Source: Calendula officinalis
Taxonomy: Eukaryota > Streptophyta > Magnoliopsida > Asterales > Asteraceae
Length of the DNA: 64,000 bases
NCBI GenBank assembly: GCA_963853835.1
Contig: OY970822.1
Coordinates: forward strand, 21,609,058-21,673,057
Direction: 5' to 3'
Of this stretch, positions 10,693 through 23,180 are shown one piece after another (position 1 is the stretch's first letter; each line of letters begins with the position of its first letter). A program made the position numbers and the translations under genes. A model generated the notes under the pieces. That model did not search any database and had not been told where the DNA came from. It worked only from the letters and a program-made list of their open reading frames with translations.

Positions 10693-12917
10693 CTAAATAG
10701 ATATTAAACTCAAATGAAATAAACTTTTATTAACACAACATTTTAAATATCTATTATCACTTAAATGATATATTTATAAGTATAATTATAATTATAATTA
10801 TAATTATAGTTGTTAGTAATGTACGTCTATATAACCCGAATTGGAAAACATGTAAAACATAACCCGGTCTAATAATACAAAGTATAATAAATTTGTTATT
10901 TTACGCGGTTACAAAATTAGTATATATAAAACATTTATCACATTCTCTCCACTCAAATTAACTTTAAAACTCAACTTTAAACCAAGTTAATTTTGACCAT
11001 CCATTCAATAGAAATAAATTAGGCTTCCAACTTTTCCATAAACTAACAAAGCGAAAGTTTTAATCCAATTCACGTTTAAGTTTACAACTGAACTGGTGTG
11101 GTACCCACCCCCCCCCCCCCCCCCCCTAGGATCTTAGGTGTAGCGCCCTTATAGAGTCCTAGGTGTAGCATCCTAGCAAGCCCTAAGGGGAACGCCCTAG
11201 TGGGGCTCGCGGCAGTGCAACAAAACAAAAACGAATTTAACATATAAGAGACTTTATTACATATATACCTTGTCTCATTATGTATATACACCAATAAGTT
11301 TTCAAGAATTACTTTAATTAATAAAACTACAAAGACAATAATTCATAAAAATAAAAGCTAAAAAAACTACAAGATAAGCACTTTGGTTTTTTTTTTTTTT
11401 TTTAATTTGGTTTAAATTTTAGATTAAGCTTTGAGTTTAGATTATTAGCTAATAGTTGAGTTTCTTTAAGATTGGTTTGGACTATTGAGTATGTTATTAA
11501 ATAATGTATTAGCACCGTAACACCAAAAAAATTTCAAAAAATTACCTTGCAAAATTATTTTTGAGTAGTTGAACATGCTACCGTATGTACTCTTACAAAT
11601 CCGTCCCCGATTATACCTATACAAATCATAGCATTACGGTACACATAACTAATATTCTTATATTCAGTACCGATACCGCTCTATTCGAGTCCACTCTCCT
11701 TTTGGAAACGTAAATATATGATTATGTTCTTTGCTTATACATAATACAGATTATTCAAAAAATGTTAAATTTGAGAAAACAATCACTTCGTATAAATTTG
11801 GATGATTAGGAGTTTAGGACAAATGTGGGAGGGAGGATACCCATAACCCACCCACCCACTTATAAGTTTTAACCCCGACATCACCCATGCTATGATGACT
11901 GGGCTGGATAAGCACCACTATGGGCCTGGATCGACCCACTGTTCGACACGTATTTGATCCACAAACCACTTGCAATTTCTTATTATTCTTTTTTCTCTCA
12001 GTTATATTCTAAAAAATTACTTTTAATTTTCTATAAAAAAAAGAAGTTACATTTGTTTGCACAATAAAAATTATCAAGTATGGCTGGACCACTACTACTC
12101 CAATGAGAATGTGGGTTTTATTATATTGAGACACGACTAGTGACTGTCCACGTGTCACGTTATTATGTCGCCACATGTCACTTATTCTCATTCCGTACAC
12201 AAAATTTTTATTTATGTAATTTATAAGCACCACTTTTTAAAAAGGGTCCTCAATGTTGTACCAAAAAGTAACAAATAATTCTTTAGTAATGACGGGTTTT
12301 AAGAGGTTTTTAGTGTACCGTATCTTGATTTGATGTTACGTAGATTTGTATGACATAAAATTATGTATTGTAAATCAGTACGATGATAAAGTTTTGTCCC
12401 TACTAAATCAGCATAAGAGTCATAGCTTCAATTGTGTTTTTGATGTGAGGGTACGGTCTTGTGATAAATATTTTATTTATGGACAATGGAACTCATACTT
12501 TTATGAAGTAATTTGTAAGCTTTTACCGTTATGATATTAGTAGATGGTTTGTGTGCTTAATATATAAATGAAATTATAAAAATTGAAATGTGATTAATGT
12601 TAACAAGTGTCTTTGTTTAAGAAAAATAAATTACAAAGTACCTTTTTGGTGATAGGAAAAATTATCTCTACATATTAAATAAGAAAATATAATGAACTTA
12701 CAAGTCACTCAGAATTGGTTATCCATTATTTTAACTTTTTAGGTAAAACAGATTGAAAAAACATTATGTTATTTTAGTATTTTAGCTTTGGCAACATAAC
12801 CAATCAAATAAATTTTAGTGGCTTAATATTATTCTAGTCGCGTCTATTGAGACAATTTCATTAACTTTCTAACAGATTACAACCATAAGTTATTATTACC
12901 CTTTGACATCCTCCAAA
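10693..12917. other. AT-rich intergenic DNA with a poly-C block
   Basis: No gene was recognised. A C homopolymer of about 22 bases (11105-11127) is followed to 11216 by a GC-rich block with several CTAGGTGTAGC / CCTTA pieces that may be a small MITE. A T run lies at 11388-11403. The small frames at 11082, 12009 and 12346 do not resemble proteins. Confidence 0.5.
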
Positions 12918-13035
12918 TTGTTTTTTGAACGGTAACTAAATTTACTCCTAATTCCTAAATCCACATATGTTCACTATAGGACTCGAACCCTCAATCTTAA
13001 AGTTGGGGGCAAACACTTTTGCCATCATCATCTCT
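12918..13035 (-). mobile_element. tRNA-derived SINE, type 2, degenerate
   Basis: Read on the minus strand, it carries a GGTTCGAGTCC pol III B box (around 12975), followed by CTATAGTGAACATATGTGG and a tail segment CCGTTCAAAAAAC. The same order of blocks occurs in the better copy at 53109-53228. The A-box region is decayed. This is a non-coding retroposon dependent on LINE enzymes. Confidence 0.7.
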
Positions 13036-13785
13036 TTCATAGTTTTAAATGCCATTATTAGAGAGTGGGTGTAGGAGGGTTAAACCCTGTTAAATAGGAT
13101 TTAACGCCCAATCATACCGGTCCCTGCACAAAACTCACGCCGAGTTAAATGTATTTTTTTTTTCTTTTTTAAATCATGATTCAACTTTGGTGTTTTTTTT
13201 GGTACAAAATGGATTATTATATTAGTGCTAAATGAGATAATTTTGAGATAGATGTTAAGATTATGTTGAAGTGGCAAAAATGTCTTTAACATAAAACAAT
13301 ATAATATGATCTTAGATAATTTAATTAAGAACCAAAGTTACTTTCATTATTTGTATATCTTTATAAGTGGAATACATAATTTAAAAAAAACAAAACAAAA
13401 AAGAAAGTGACATCTATATCTTTTCGAATTTTAATATGGAATATTTGTCCATGCAATTTTATTTTTAAAAGTATAAGAACCAATTTTCCCAATTTTAATT
13501 TCTCAAGTGTCAAAAGGATTCTTATTCAAAGTTCTAAACCGAACCCACATTTATATGTTTATAACAAACTTATATTATAAATTATTTAAAATTTTAATTT
13601 ATTCCTTTATTCTCCACAGAAGTGGAACTTAAAGTGTTCATAATATGTAAAACACTTTTGAAATATAAAAAGCAAAGTTTTATTTTTTGGCTTCTCAATA
13701 TGTGACACTAACAATAATTTCGTAGTGGGAAATGAAGTTATTTAATTTCATGATCTGGTGACTTTTCATTTATTTATCTTCCTTC
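13036..13785. other. AT-rich intergenic DNA
   Basis: I see no gene, only poly-A/T runs (13148-13170, 13190-13200, 13382-13405) and low-complexity sequence. Confidence 0.5.
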
Positions 13786-13985
13786 TTTTTTTTTAAAATA
13801 TATTCTTGTTTATGACGGACTATCTCGGGTAACCAATATTTGTTCATGATGCATGCGATCTAACATTTGTCATGATGGTTTTCAAACTTTTCCTAACTAT
13901 CTGGTAAATATTGACTCATGCAGGATCGAACTCGTGACCTTTAAAAAGTCATTCAAGACTCTTACCACTAGATAATCATATGATT
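13786..13985 (-). mobile_element. tRNA-derived SINE, type 1
   Basis: On the minus strand it reads A box (CTAGTGGTAAGAG), then a B box (GAGTTCGATCC), then a body ending in a run of A (the T run at 13786-13794 on the plus strand). The body segment TTTACCAGATAGTTAGG to TTTGAAAAC recurs in the copy at 51650-51823. The short spacing of A and B boxes is as in tRNA-derived SINEs. Confidence 0.7.
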
Positions 13986-14289
13986 TTTATTTTCCTTTTT
14001 CTTTCTTTCTGGGTTAATTTTGGTTTCATTATCTGAACAAAAGATTCATAAGGTCATATCCAAGTTCGACGAACTTTGATTAATTGCCAAAAAAGATGTG
14101 CCTGATATAAAGTTTTGTTTCTGTTAGGACGAGGGGAAATTGTAACTTCGTGTATTAATTATTCTGTTAGTTTGATTTGTTAGAAGTAGTTACGTTTTCC
14201 GTTTACCCCGTTAGGTCTTCTCTTTTGTATATAAACAAGTTGTACTTGTTCATTTGGGTTTAATTGAAGATAATCATTTTTTCCCGTAA

Positions 14290-14736
14290 TAGTTTTGAAT
14301 GTGTTGTGTTCATGTGACCAAAATCCGATCCGAAATTATCCGGATATTCGGATATCCGAATTTTCGGATTCGGATTCCAATATTACGAAATTTCGGATAT
14401 TTCGGATATCTGGTACCGATTTTTTGTCAATTTTTTATATTTATACTCCATGTTTCCGTATTCCCAATCAAATATAGTGTCTATATTAATATGTTTATGA
14501 TAGGTTTAGGTTTCATATGACTAAAGATCTTATTTTTAGTTTATAAATATTGAGATAATTGCGCTAATTGAGTTAATTTGCTTATAATATTATTCACCGA
14601 ATGACGAAATTTCGGATTTTCGGATTTTTCGGATTATCCGATATCCGTATCCGAAATTTCAGATATCTGAAATTTCGGATTCGGATAGCGAAAATCCACT
14701 ATCCAAAATTTCGGATATCTGAAATGCACACCCCTA
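14290..14736. mobile_element. hAT-like non-autonomous element rich in GGATATCCG / CCGAAATTTCGG motifs
   Basis: Two clusters (14325-14420 and 14600-14725) are packed with GGATATCCG, TTTCGGATAT and CGAAATTTCGG, so each can fold on itself and pair with the other. The right end GCACACCCCTA resembles the hAT terminal sequence TAGGGGTGTGC read inward. The left end is eroded and no TSD was found. The 60-73 aa frames inside are by-products of the repeated motif. Confidence 0.55.
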
Positions 14737-14840
14737 CTGCCAGCTCATATACTCCTTTTTTAGTTTAGTCACATCAGCAACGCATAACTAATTATTAATT
14801 AAAAATAAAATTAATATAAAATAAACTAACATTATAAAAA

Positions 14841-14973
14841 GGGTAGTGATTTTGGGATCACATAAATTACTTCTATCACCACAACCACTGCTTTAATGTA
14901 CTTGTACAATATGCTTTAAGTGTTGTACAGTGTGGTAGATGAAGTAATTTGTGTGGTCTCAAAATCACTACCC
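14841..14973. mobile_element. Mutator-type MITE (133 bp)
   Basis: Terminal inverted repeats of about 42 bp start GGGTAGTGATTTTGGGATCA on the left and GGGTAGTGATTTTGAGACCA from the right. A perfect 9-bp target duplication, TTATAAAAA, flanks it (14832-14840 and 14974-14982). With 9-bp TSDs this is a Mutator-like MITE. Confidence 0.92.
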
Positions 14974-15239
14974 TTATAAAAACTGTTAGAAAGATAAATC
15001 TGATTTTCCTTTTCAACTCTCCCGGCTCACTTTATCTATGCTTCCCTTTCCCTTTGTCTCTTCCTTTTCAGCATACTCCCAACTAATAAGGTTGTGCTAA
15101 CATCATTGGTTGGCCAACGAGAATGACGAGCAACCAAAGAGCACTGGTGGGACGGACTATAAAATAAAATTTTCTTTTTTAAATAAGCAACAACTTCATA
15201 GATAAGAAAAATCTATTATTTCACTATCAATAAGCAATA

Positions 15240-15556
15240 AGTGATACATTTGAAGTTTCACGAATGTGTGGTGCTCGGAGCCCAGACTGTTGTCGATCAG
15301 AGCCATTTAGGCTGCTTCAGTTTCGTTTTGGTGGGATGGGGTTGGGTTGTTGGGCGTTTGGTATGGGTTGTTTTTCTGTGCTTGTTGCTTTAGGTTGTTT
15401 CTTGTTCTGTTTTTGGGGTGGTTGTATATTGTACTTTGCTAGCTTAGGCTAGCTTGTTTATATTTGTATATAGTTTTGTTCTTGGGTTCCTCAGGCGGGG
15501 GTGATGGCTTTGCCGAAGCTCCTTCCTATGGTCCCTTTTGTTGCCGGTAAAAAAAC
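15240..15556 (+). mobile_element. 5'-truncated LINE, 3' end only
   Basis: The segment from about 15380 to 15556 (TTGCTAGCTTAGGCTAGC, then TTTGTATATAGTT, then GGGGGTGATGGCTTTGCCGA) is homologous to the minus-strand copy at 53531-53700. It ends in a short A run at 15549-15555, as expected for the 3' end of an L1-type LINE. No reverse transcriptase remains. The 62-aa frame at 15264 is not a recognisable protein. 15557-15660 carries a fragment of Stowaway interior (AGATTAAAGTG, GATAGTTAGTG). Confidence 0.6.
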
Positions 15557-15660
15557 GAATTTTGAGGCAAAAGATTAAAGTGTGTTTTAAAATAGATTAA
15601 AGTAGATAGTTAGTGTAAGATGAATCTTACTTTTTGTTGAACAAAGTGATATTAATAAGT

Positions 15661-17124
15661 GGAAGAGCATCATTAGATTTCAAGGTCAAATTCACAATGA
15701 ACATGACATGGAAATATATCTATATCACTTTCTAAATTATATAATCTGTTATACTGTTAAATCAGATAAAAAGTTCAAAAAAATTTAAAAAAAAAATCAT
15801 CTTGAAGATCTTAGAAAATGATAATGCAATCAAAATCAAATGATGAAAGTTTGATTCTGAGGATTTCGTAAAGACATCGAGCCCTACATAAATGTTTGCT
15901 ACCATGATCCCTACACAAACTTATTTAAACTATTTTAACATAATCTAAGCGTTTTGACTTCAAATTTATATTTTTAATTTGTTTTTAACTGAATTATTAA
16001 TTATGCGTCAATACAATAGTAACAAAAGATAGGCCATTTTTACACACGTATTTGGTCGGGTTTTCTTTGAAAGGCAAATACCCTTTTCTGAAAGGCAAAT
16101 ACAAACTAAAAAATCTAGGTTCAAAGTTTAGAAATACCGTGTGTGTGATTATTTACATTCAAATAATAAATATTATAATTTTTTATTGATAATTTGTTAC
16201 AAGTAAAATCTATACTTCCTTCGTATCACTGAAGTAAAGTTTTTATTAATATTATGTTATAAGTAAAAACTATTTACATTGTTGATTTCATAATTTTTTA
16301 GTCAGGAGATTATAATGAATGTTATAATCAATTAAAATGGATAGTTTGTGAACGATAAAACTTACTCATTTTGAATAGTGATGTTAATAATATTTAAAAT
16401 TAGTTGTAAATATATAATGATTATTTCATTTTTTAAAAGGGGGTAATTAGTGAGAATGGAGCTCATTATTTTATACTAGAAAAAGATAAAATTTTAAAAT
16501 ATATCATTTATTTTAAAATTGCTAAAAATGAAAAATGTATGATATATATTGTAAAAGATTTTGATGGGTCAACATTCCTTGGTATTTGGAGAACCCACCA
16601 CAAATGTGTATAGTGTATACATTTATTATCATCTTCAATTCATCTCTTCTTTTTTATTTTATGGGACATCCCCATTATCTCCAACCACTGGAATCAAGAT
16701 TTCGAGGCTCCAAAAAGTCAACACACTACCAATTAATAAGTCAAATATTGTCTATGACAAAAAGAGCTATCCCTCCTTTTCCTTTCCATTTTAATACAAA
16801 TAATTAAAAAGATTATTACAATATAATATCATTGTAAATTAAGCATTTTTTATTTATATACCTCATATACAGATCCACGGCAAGTGATAATATTATTTGA
16901 CATTGTCTTTCTTGTTTATAGTCCCATGATAGTTTGACTTGTGTCAATGGCAAAAGGTGATGAAAATGGTGGCAAAGGGGTTTGGATATTTTATGATATA
17001 TGTGGGTGGGAAGAGAGAGGGTATTAATCATGGGTTAAAGATCCTTGATTAGATCTTTGAGTTCTTAATAGAATTACATTTGACTTTGGTAGGGTTAAGG
17101 TTGGGAAATCATATGTTAACTTAT
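15661..17124. other. AT-rich intergenic DNA
   Basis: I see no gene. A decayed Stowaway-like end (ACTTCCTTCGTATCAC) occurs near 16214. The 70-77 aa frames at 16561-17031 have no recognisable features. Confidence 0.45.
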
Positions 17125-17126
17125 TA

Positions 17127-17390
17127 CTCCCTCCGTCCCTAAATAAAGTTCTCATTTGTGTTGGGTACAACATTTTAGGAGATAGTTAGTGGTGGGGTAT
17201 CTGGTATTACTTTTGATTAAAATATAAGATTTGATTGGAGAGAGAAAGTGTTTGAAGAGATAGTTAGTGGTGAAAGTATTGATAATAATATTATTATATT
17301 AAGTGGGTCCCTTAAGTTTGAGAAATGGAAACTTTATTTAGGGACAAAACTTGAAGGTGAAATGAGAACTTTATTTAGGGACGGAGGGAG
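17127..17390. mobile_element. Stowaway MITE (264 bp)
   Basis: The ends are CTCCCTCCGTCCCTAAATAA and its inverse, TTATTTAGGGACGGAGGGAG, the classic Stowaway (Tc1/mariner) terminal repeat, with a TA duplication on both sides (17125-17126 and 17391-17392). It is well preserved. Confidence 0.96.
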
Positions 17391-17392
17391 TA

Positions 17393-18628
17393 TTAAGTTA
17401 TGACCAAAGGGCTTATAACTCAACGGTATATGATATTTATGGTGTTCCATATAATTGTAGATTTAAGTTCCGGCGTGAAAAAAAAATACGTAAAATTATG
17501 GGATGTGTCGTTAAAAAAAAAACTTATTATTAAGTTATGTTGTGAAATCTTAATATTGTTGATTCGCAACTTTTATTACTAGCATATGGGGTTGTATTGT
17601 TTAAATTTTGTAACTGCAAAAAATAGTTTTGTTTTTACTTCTATATTTTCCTTTAGTGGTCTTTCTTTTCTTTTTTAAAAAAATATTACAATTTATAATG
17701 GGCTCTCCCGGGATGTTCGAATTTCGCTCGTAATATACACTGCTACACTACTTAATCTTTATCCTGGTCATTTCCCTCCGTAGTCTATTAATAATATATT
17801 CATAAGTTGGCACTTTTGCTAATTCTATACGATTAGATCCAGAAATTTCCACATAAAAAGACATTACGATAACACATTACATGTAATTGTATTTCAAATG
17901 GGCATAGATCTACTTTTAATAAATGGAGATAATATTAACAATAAACTTCGATTCACTATATATGATAGCTTGATCAAAAGGCTCAAACATATCTTGCCTT
18001 ATTGAGTCATACAGAGTCATTTTAAAATTTAGATCAAAACAATACCAAAAATGATACACAATTTTTTCAGAGGGATATGAGGGGGGTAGCATGGTTACAT
18101 GCACACAGTCATATACATCAACCTAGAAATAGAGACACTGCTTCCATGCAACCACACTTTTATTAAAAGCTTTTATATACAATATGGTCAGTATTAAATC
18201 CAATTTTTCTAACTTGAAAATTCATTATCATGACACATATAATTCGTCTGAATATGTTTCGTTTTCCTGTGACAAAACAAAATCGATTTTTGTTTATGGT
18301 TGTTGGCTTGTTGCATAGGTTACTCTCACATAAAGATTGGGCTTATCTGTGCTAATGGGCTATATTCGATGTAACAAACACGCGAATGTCACTCTATTGG
18401 AAAAAAGCATTTGGTTTCATATATGGGTCTTAATTACATGGGCTTTCATAATGGGCTTTATTGCTTATGATTGGTTTTATAGCTTCTAAATTCATCATAG
18501 AATTGAACCTTCAGATCTTATCCCGAGAGGATATGAATTTTATAGAAATTTTGGAGGCTTGGGAGTTAGGACAGGTGTATAAGAAATTAAGAAGGTATTA
18601 TGTATTTTCTTGTTTGTTAGGTAGTGAC
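17393..18628. other. AT-rich intergenic DNA
   Basis: I see no gene or clear repeat. The small frames at 17400, 17916 and 18461 lack recognisable domains. Confidence 0.4.
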
Positions 18629-18631
18629 TTA

Positions 18632-18917
18632 GACTGGGCGTAACCGGCGACCTTTAAGCCGGTCGCAACCGCCACATAGCCCAAGCCCGACGCGTCTCCC
18701 TGTTACGGATGCTCGCCCCCGACGCGTCCTCACCCTCTATTAGTCGTATAGTCGACCGTTAGGGGTCCTCACCCTCTATTGGTCGCCGATTCGGTCGCCC
18801 CTTTACGCCTCTTTGGTCGTTGTTTGGTCCTATCTTTGATCAGGAGAGAGAAAACTGATGTGGCGCAGAGGTGGCAGGGGTGACCATTGAGATATTGGTC
18901 ATGGGTTACGCCCAGTC
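18632..18917. mobile_element. PIF/Harbinger (Tourist-like) MITE (286 bp), GC-rich
   Basis: The terminal inverted repeats are GACTGGGCGTAACC and GGTTACGCCCAGTC. The 3-bp target duplication TTA (18629-18631 and 18918-18920) is typical of PIF/Harbinger. The interior is markedly more GC-rich than its flanks and contains a duplicated CCTCACCCTCTATT (near 18728 and 18766). Confidence 0.85.
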
Positions 18918-18920
18918 TTA

Positions 18921-19913
18921 TAGGTACACTAGGAGATCGGGTTAACATGATTTTATGTATGTTTCTGTTTAGAAGCATCCTGAAATATAGGATTGTATAC
19001 TATATAGACTTGCATGATATATGTCATTTTCTGGTTTTTATGCTTTTGGTATATACATTTTATTTAGTACACACATACACATATTTACTTATTTTATGCA
19101 TACTCTTCGCACTCACATTTTTCGTACACGTTTATTTCTCGCATGTATTTACTTGTGTATATTTTTATTGTATGCACACACATCTCATATGCTATCACTA
19201 TCACTTTTACCAGAGGTCTTCCTAGAAGCAGTCCAATATCTATCTCTAGATAAAGGTATGATAGTCTCTCTCATACCCCTTATTTAAAGGGCTAAAGATA
19301 TCGTTGTTATTGTTCGAATTGACAGCGTCAGGCTTCAACCTCTCTTTCAATGCCATAAAAAGATGACATGCAAATGATGTATGTTTAATTTCACAGGTGT
19401 GCAAAGCTCGGTTCAGGTCAATAAAAATGAAGAATCGAAACCACATGTGTTTTGGACTAGGTTCAAGATTTTCCGTAAACCATTCTAGGTTATTATTGTA
19501 TGTTTCAAATTTCATATGAGTGTTTTAGATTTATATTTTAACAAAACTAATTATGTATTTAGTTCATGTTCCAGTTTAGGATAAAAATGGTTAAGCTTGT
19601 TTAAATCAATTTGGTTTCGGAACCATTATTGTTAATTTTCCAGTTTTGGTTCGACCTGCAGCACGCCAGTTTCAACCTAATTAGAATATTTTTTTAGGGG
19701 GTAGTCAACATGTTTGATTCATGATTAATTAGAATATTCCACTCAACACTGTTCTAGACTTTGATTTGAACTTTTTATGTGATATTTTTCGTATACACGA
19801 TAAGATACATTTATACCAACTCAATAAAGCCAAAACTAAAAAAGAAAAGAAAAGAGAGAGAAAGAGTCAAAGACATGGGTAAAAGATAAATTTTTACACA
19901 ACTAAATAATAAT
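18921..19913. other. Intergenic DNA without recognised features
   Basis: Small hydrophobic frames at 18887-19287 arise from T-rich sequence and are probably chance. No repeat ends were found. Confidence 0.4.
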
Positions 19914-20225
19914 TTCCTCTGTATCAAAATAAGTGACACAAATTGACTTATATGTTTTTTAAGGTAAAAAATTAAAGTATAGGTTAAAATAGATTAAAGT
20001 ACATAGTTAGTGGAGAATGTGTCCCACTTTTCTTGAATAAAGTGAGATAAATGAGTTTTAAAAATAAAAGTAAGGGTATAAGGGTAATTTTACTTTATTA
20101 AAGTGGATAGTTAGTGGGTATGGGTCCCACTATTTTTATCAAATAAGGAAAGTTTTCAAAGTGTGTCACTTATTTTGATACACCCCAAAATAGAAAGTGT
20201 GTCACTTATTTTGATACGGAGGAAG
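19914..20225. mobile_element. Stowaway MITE with a duplicated right end
   Basis: The left end is TTTCCTCTGTATCAAAATAA and the right end TTATTTTGATACGGAGGAAG. The right terminal block GTGTGTCACTTATTTTGATA occurs twice in a row (20161-20180 and 20198-20216), so the end was tandemly duplicated. The interior motif GATTAAAGTACATAGTTAGT is shared with the copy at 39335. Confidence 0.88.
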
Positions 20226-20529
20226 TACAACGTTTTGGCTGAATAAATTAAACATAATTGTCAGTAATGTAAGCATAAATTTTATAATAATTTCTACAAT
20301 CGCATTTTTTAATGTTTATACCATATTTTTACAAGTGTTATTGCAGACTGTACAAATATATAAAATCACGATTGTGATGTATATGTTAAAATATTTGGTG
20401 TACAAATCACCACATATATATAAATTTTTATCCTATAAAAAGTTCCAAATAATTGTACGAGTGTTGAACTAGTATGTGCTATTAAACTAAATTAAGTTAA
20501 ATCTCTATTATGTCTAGTGGGTTCTGTTC

Positions 20530-20990
20530 AAAAAACTCCTTGATTTCTATGAAATCTTAAGGGATAGATCTTAATTATTGATTAATTATATATAATTGTC
20601 AAGATTAATCACATATTTTATACATGTAGGGTTATTTTGGTCATTTAAAAAAAAGATTATTATTGTTTTATTTTAGAATTATTATTATTATTTTTATTTA
20701 TTTTATTTTTTTTTTAAAATATTTATTTTCATTGATAACTCATAATGTGATTGCATATTGAATCACATGTGATTATAATAACACATCAAAAGTGATTAAA
20801 TATATAATCACATGTGCTTAAAACTACACGTAATTATCAAATAAATATTTTTATTTAACGGGAAAAAAAATAAAAAAATCGAATTTTTTAAAGTGTCAGA
20901 TGATCAAAATATCCCTTTATATATAAAAATATGTGATTAATCTTGACCATTAGATATTTATGATCAATAAGCTGAAATTTGTTAATATAT
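20530..20990. mobile_element. Fold-back family copy B
   Basis: The left arm (CAAGATTAATCACATATTTT at about 20598) and the right arm (AATATGTGATTAATCTTG at about 20929) are inverted copies of about 90 bp. The middle has AATCACATGTGATTA near 20760 and ATAATCACATGTGC near 20805. The same structure is in copies A and C. Confidence 0.75.
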
Positions 20991-21129
20991 GTTATTGTAA
21001 AGACTCGAACCACTAACTTATTAACTGGTTGTTAAAAAAAAGAATGTGAGAAAATAACTCTCAGCCACTTCATCTTGACAATAATTAAGAGTAATCGTAT
21101 GTAAATAAAATAATTTTATTTTATATAAT
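20991..21129. other. Short AT-rich spacer
   Basis: A minus-strand TAGTGGTTCGAGTCTTT resembles a tRNA or SINE B box, but no matching body follows, so it is not called. Confidence 0.3.
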
Positions 21130-21335
21130 GGGTTTTTCTAACATGTGCCCCTAGGCACATGTTTAGGTGCATTCAATTCCTTCAACTTTCCAATTAAACT
21201 TACAAATCCAATTAATACATTCCTTGAAAATGTGAAATATGATTTTATTAGAGAGTTACAAAACTTTATTAGGAAACTTTGAGTGAATTAAATGCACCTA
21301 AACATGTACCTAAGGAGCACATGTCAGAAAAACTC
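21130..21335. mobile_element. Mutator-type MITE (206 bp)
   Basis: Inverted ends of about 60 bp (left GGGTTTTTCTAACATGTGC, right GCACATGTCAGAAAAACTC) are flanked by a perfect 9-bp duplication, TTATATAAT (21121-21129 and 21336-21344). Each arm also repeats GCACATGTTTAGGTGCAT-like sequence. Confidence 0.92.
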
Positions 21336-21659
21336 TTATATAATCACAGGTGGATAATACTTATTCAGAATAAATTCAAAACACACTCTTAATTTAACTC
21401 TCACTATTAATTTTTTTTAGCAGAACTCAAAATACTAAATAAATTAAATATATTATGATACACGTATGAAATTGTTACTGTGAAACATATTAACAAAATA
21501 ACAACTTGTCTTTCCCACATGCGCACATGTGACTTATTGCTCTGTTGCTTTTCCCAACTTGTGACACTTTTCTTTTTAATTTCAATTATTTTCAGAAAAT
21601 AAAAAGAACTTTTGAGATGATTATTTAGCAATCCTTTCCAAGATTTCATATACAATATA

Positions 21660-21830
21660 CTTCCTCCATTCAAAACAGGTCATACATTTTTTACATTTTA
21701 ATGTATCAAAATATGTGATACACGTTGAAAACTTATTTTAATTGGTAAAAATAATGGGATTCACACCTACTAATTATCTCATTTAATATAGTAAAATAAC
21801 ATTTTTACCCTTACTTTTACTTTACCAACA
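21660..21830. mobile_element. Half of a Stowaway MITE
   Basis: Only a left end is visible (CTTCCTCCATTCAAAACAGG), followed by interior sequence related to the other Stowaway copies (TTTATTTTAATTGG, CCTACTAATTATCTC). No right terminal repeat was found, so it is truncated at about 21830. Confidence 0.6.
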
Positions 21831-21839
21831 AGGAAGACA

Positions 21840-23180
21840 TACTGTCTGCTACTGCTCCAAACTCAAATTTATTGCAACTAAGTACAAATTAAAGGTTAAA
21901 TCCACTCACCTGAGTTTTCAAAACTCCAAACTCGGTAGTATTATATTACTGAGTCTTTTCATTTCTTAAGAATTCAACGAATTACAAATTATTATCCACT
22001 TCATATCAAATGGTAATAAGTTTTCAAAGTAACCAAGTATTAGTCAAATGACCATACACTTACTAACTTCTAATTCATGCAATTAACAAATTCAAGATTA
22101 CTATGGTCAAATTCGAATGTCAGATTATGACCAATATCAGTTTTGACTAGTTTTTCTACCAAACGAGTTAAAACTCAAGAATTTACTTATTAAACTTCCA
22201 AACACACATTAAGACTACTTATATAAATTTAAAACTAATAATAATCAATTTACAAAATTCCCTAATACTAGTCAAATGGTTAAGGCATATCATAACTACT
22301 TCTCAATTCACTTCCTATATGGTCATAAGACTTATTAAAGACAAAGTCAACATTTAAATTGTGACCCACTTTAATTTTTGCACCTTTTGACCAAACGGGT
22401 TAAAAGTCTAAGAAATACATCAAATACTTCAAAGCATACAATTATCAACTATTACTACTTACATAACCATTAAGACTTATATAGTCCAAGTCAAAATCAG
22501 CTATGATTAACTCAATAGTTTCTTACACATTTACCCAAACGAGCCAATATCATATAAATAATGTCAAGATCATATATTACTTCTACAACATGTCAACATA
22601 CTTACACGTTACCATTTTATGATCAATTAATTATTATATGAAGGTATCAAGCCCTTACAAAGTCAAAGTCAACAACTCTTAATTTGACTAGCTTTTGCAC
22701 TTAAAATCATCCAAACACTATCACTAGTACACAATTTCATCAATTCGACATGTAGTTAGGTATAAACAACAATTATCATTAATTTTGACCTAAAAAACCC
22801 ATCAAAGAAGTTAAAGTGGGTCACAATTTGAAACCATGTGTCGAATTGAAGAAATTGAGAAGTATTAATAAGGCATAAACACATACATACACAAGAAACC
22901 ATCAAAGAAGTCATTAATTTGTTCATTCCATCAAGAACTCATAAAAACCCATCACATAGGTTAAACTTTATGTAAGAACTTGAAAACCTAACATTATGAA
23001 TGATCTACATATCTTGTGCAAGCTCCATATCGGAATTAATGGTTGATTTCAGGTAGATTCTAGCTTTTATTACCAAGAAGTTTAAGAAGAAAATACACAT
23101 AAACACCTTGGGGAGGAAAGCGTATGAAATGGGGGAAGAGATGTCTCATTTCTCACTAATGACCACGTAGAAGGCAGGGG
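21840..23180 (-). repeat. Degenerate array of GTTGACTTTGAC / CCCGTTTGG modules, possible old LTR-element interior
   Basis: On the minus strand this stretch repeats, at intervals of roughly 150-200 bp, a block with GTTGACTTTG or TGACTTGGAC followed by an AACCCGTTTGGT or TCGTTTGG segment (for example near 22660, 22490, 22345-22400 and 22155). The same pair of blocks forms the 3' interior of the gag-only element at 6176-6705. I infer remains of a related element in reverse orientation; no coding sequence is left. Confidence 0.4.

Noticed and set aside
17700..17760. SINE-like segment with GTTCGAATTTCG
   Set aside because: B-box match is poor and no partner copy was found in the window.
20991..21060. 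tRNA gene or SINE suggested by a minus-strand TAGTGGTTCGAGTCTTT
   Set aside because: No cloverleaf or SINE body can be fitted around the B-box-like word.
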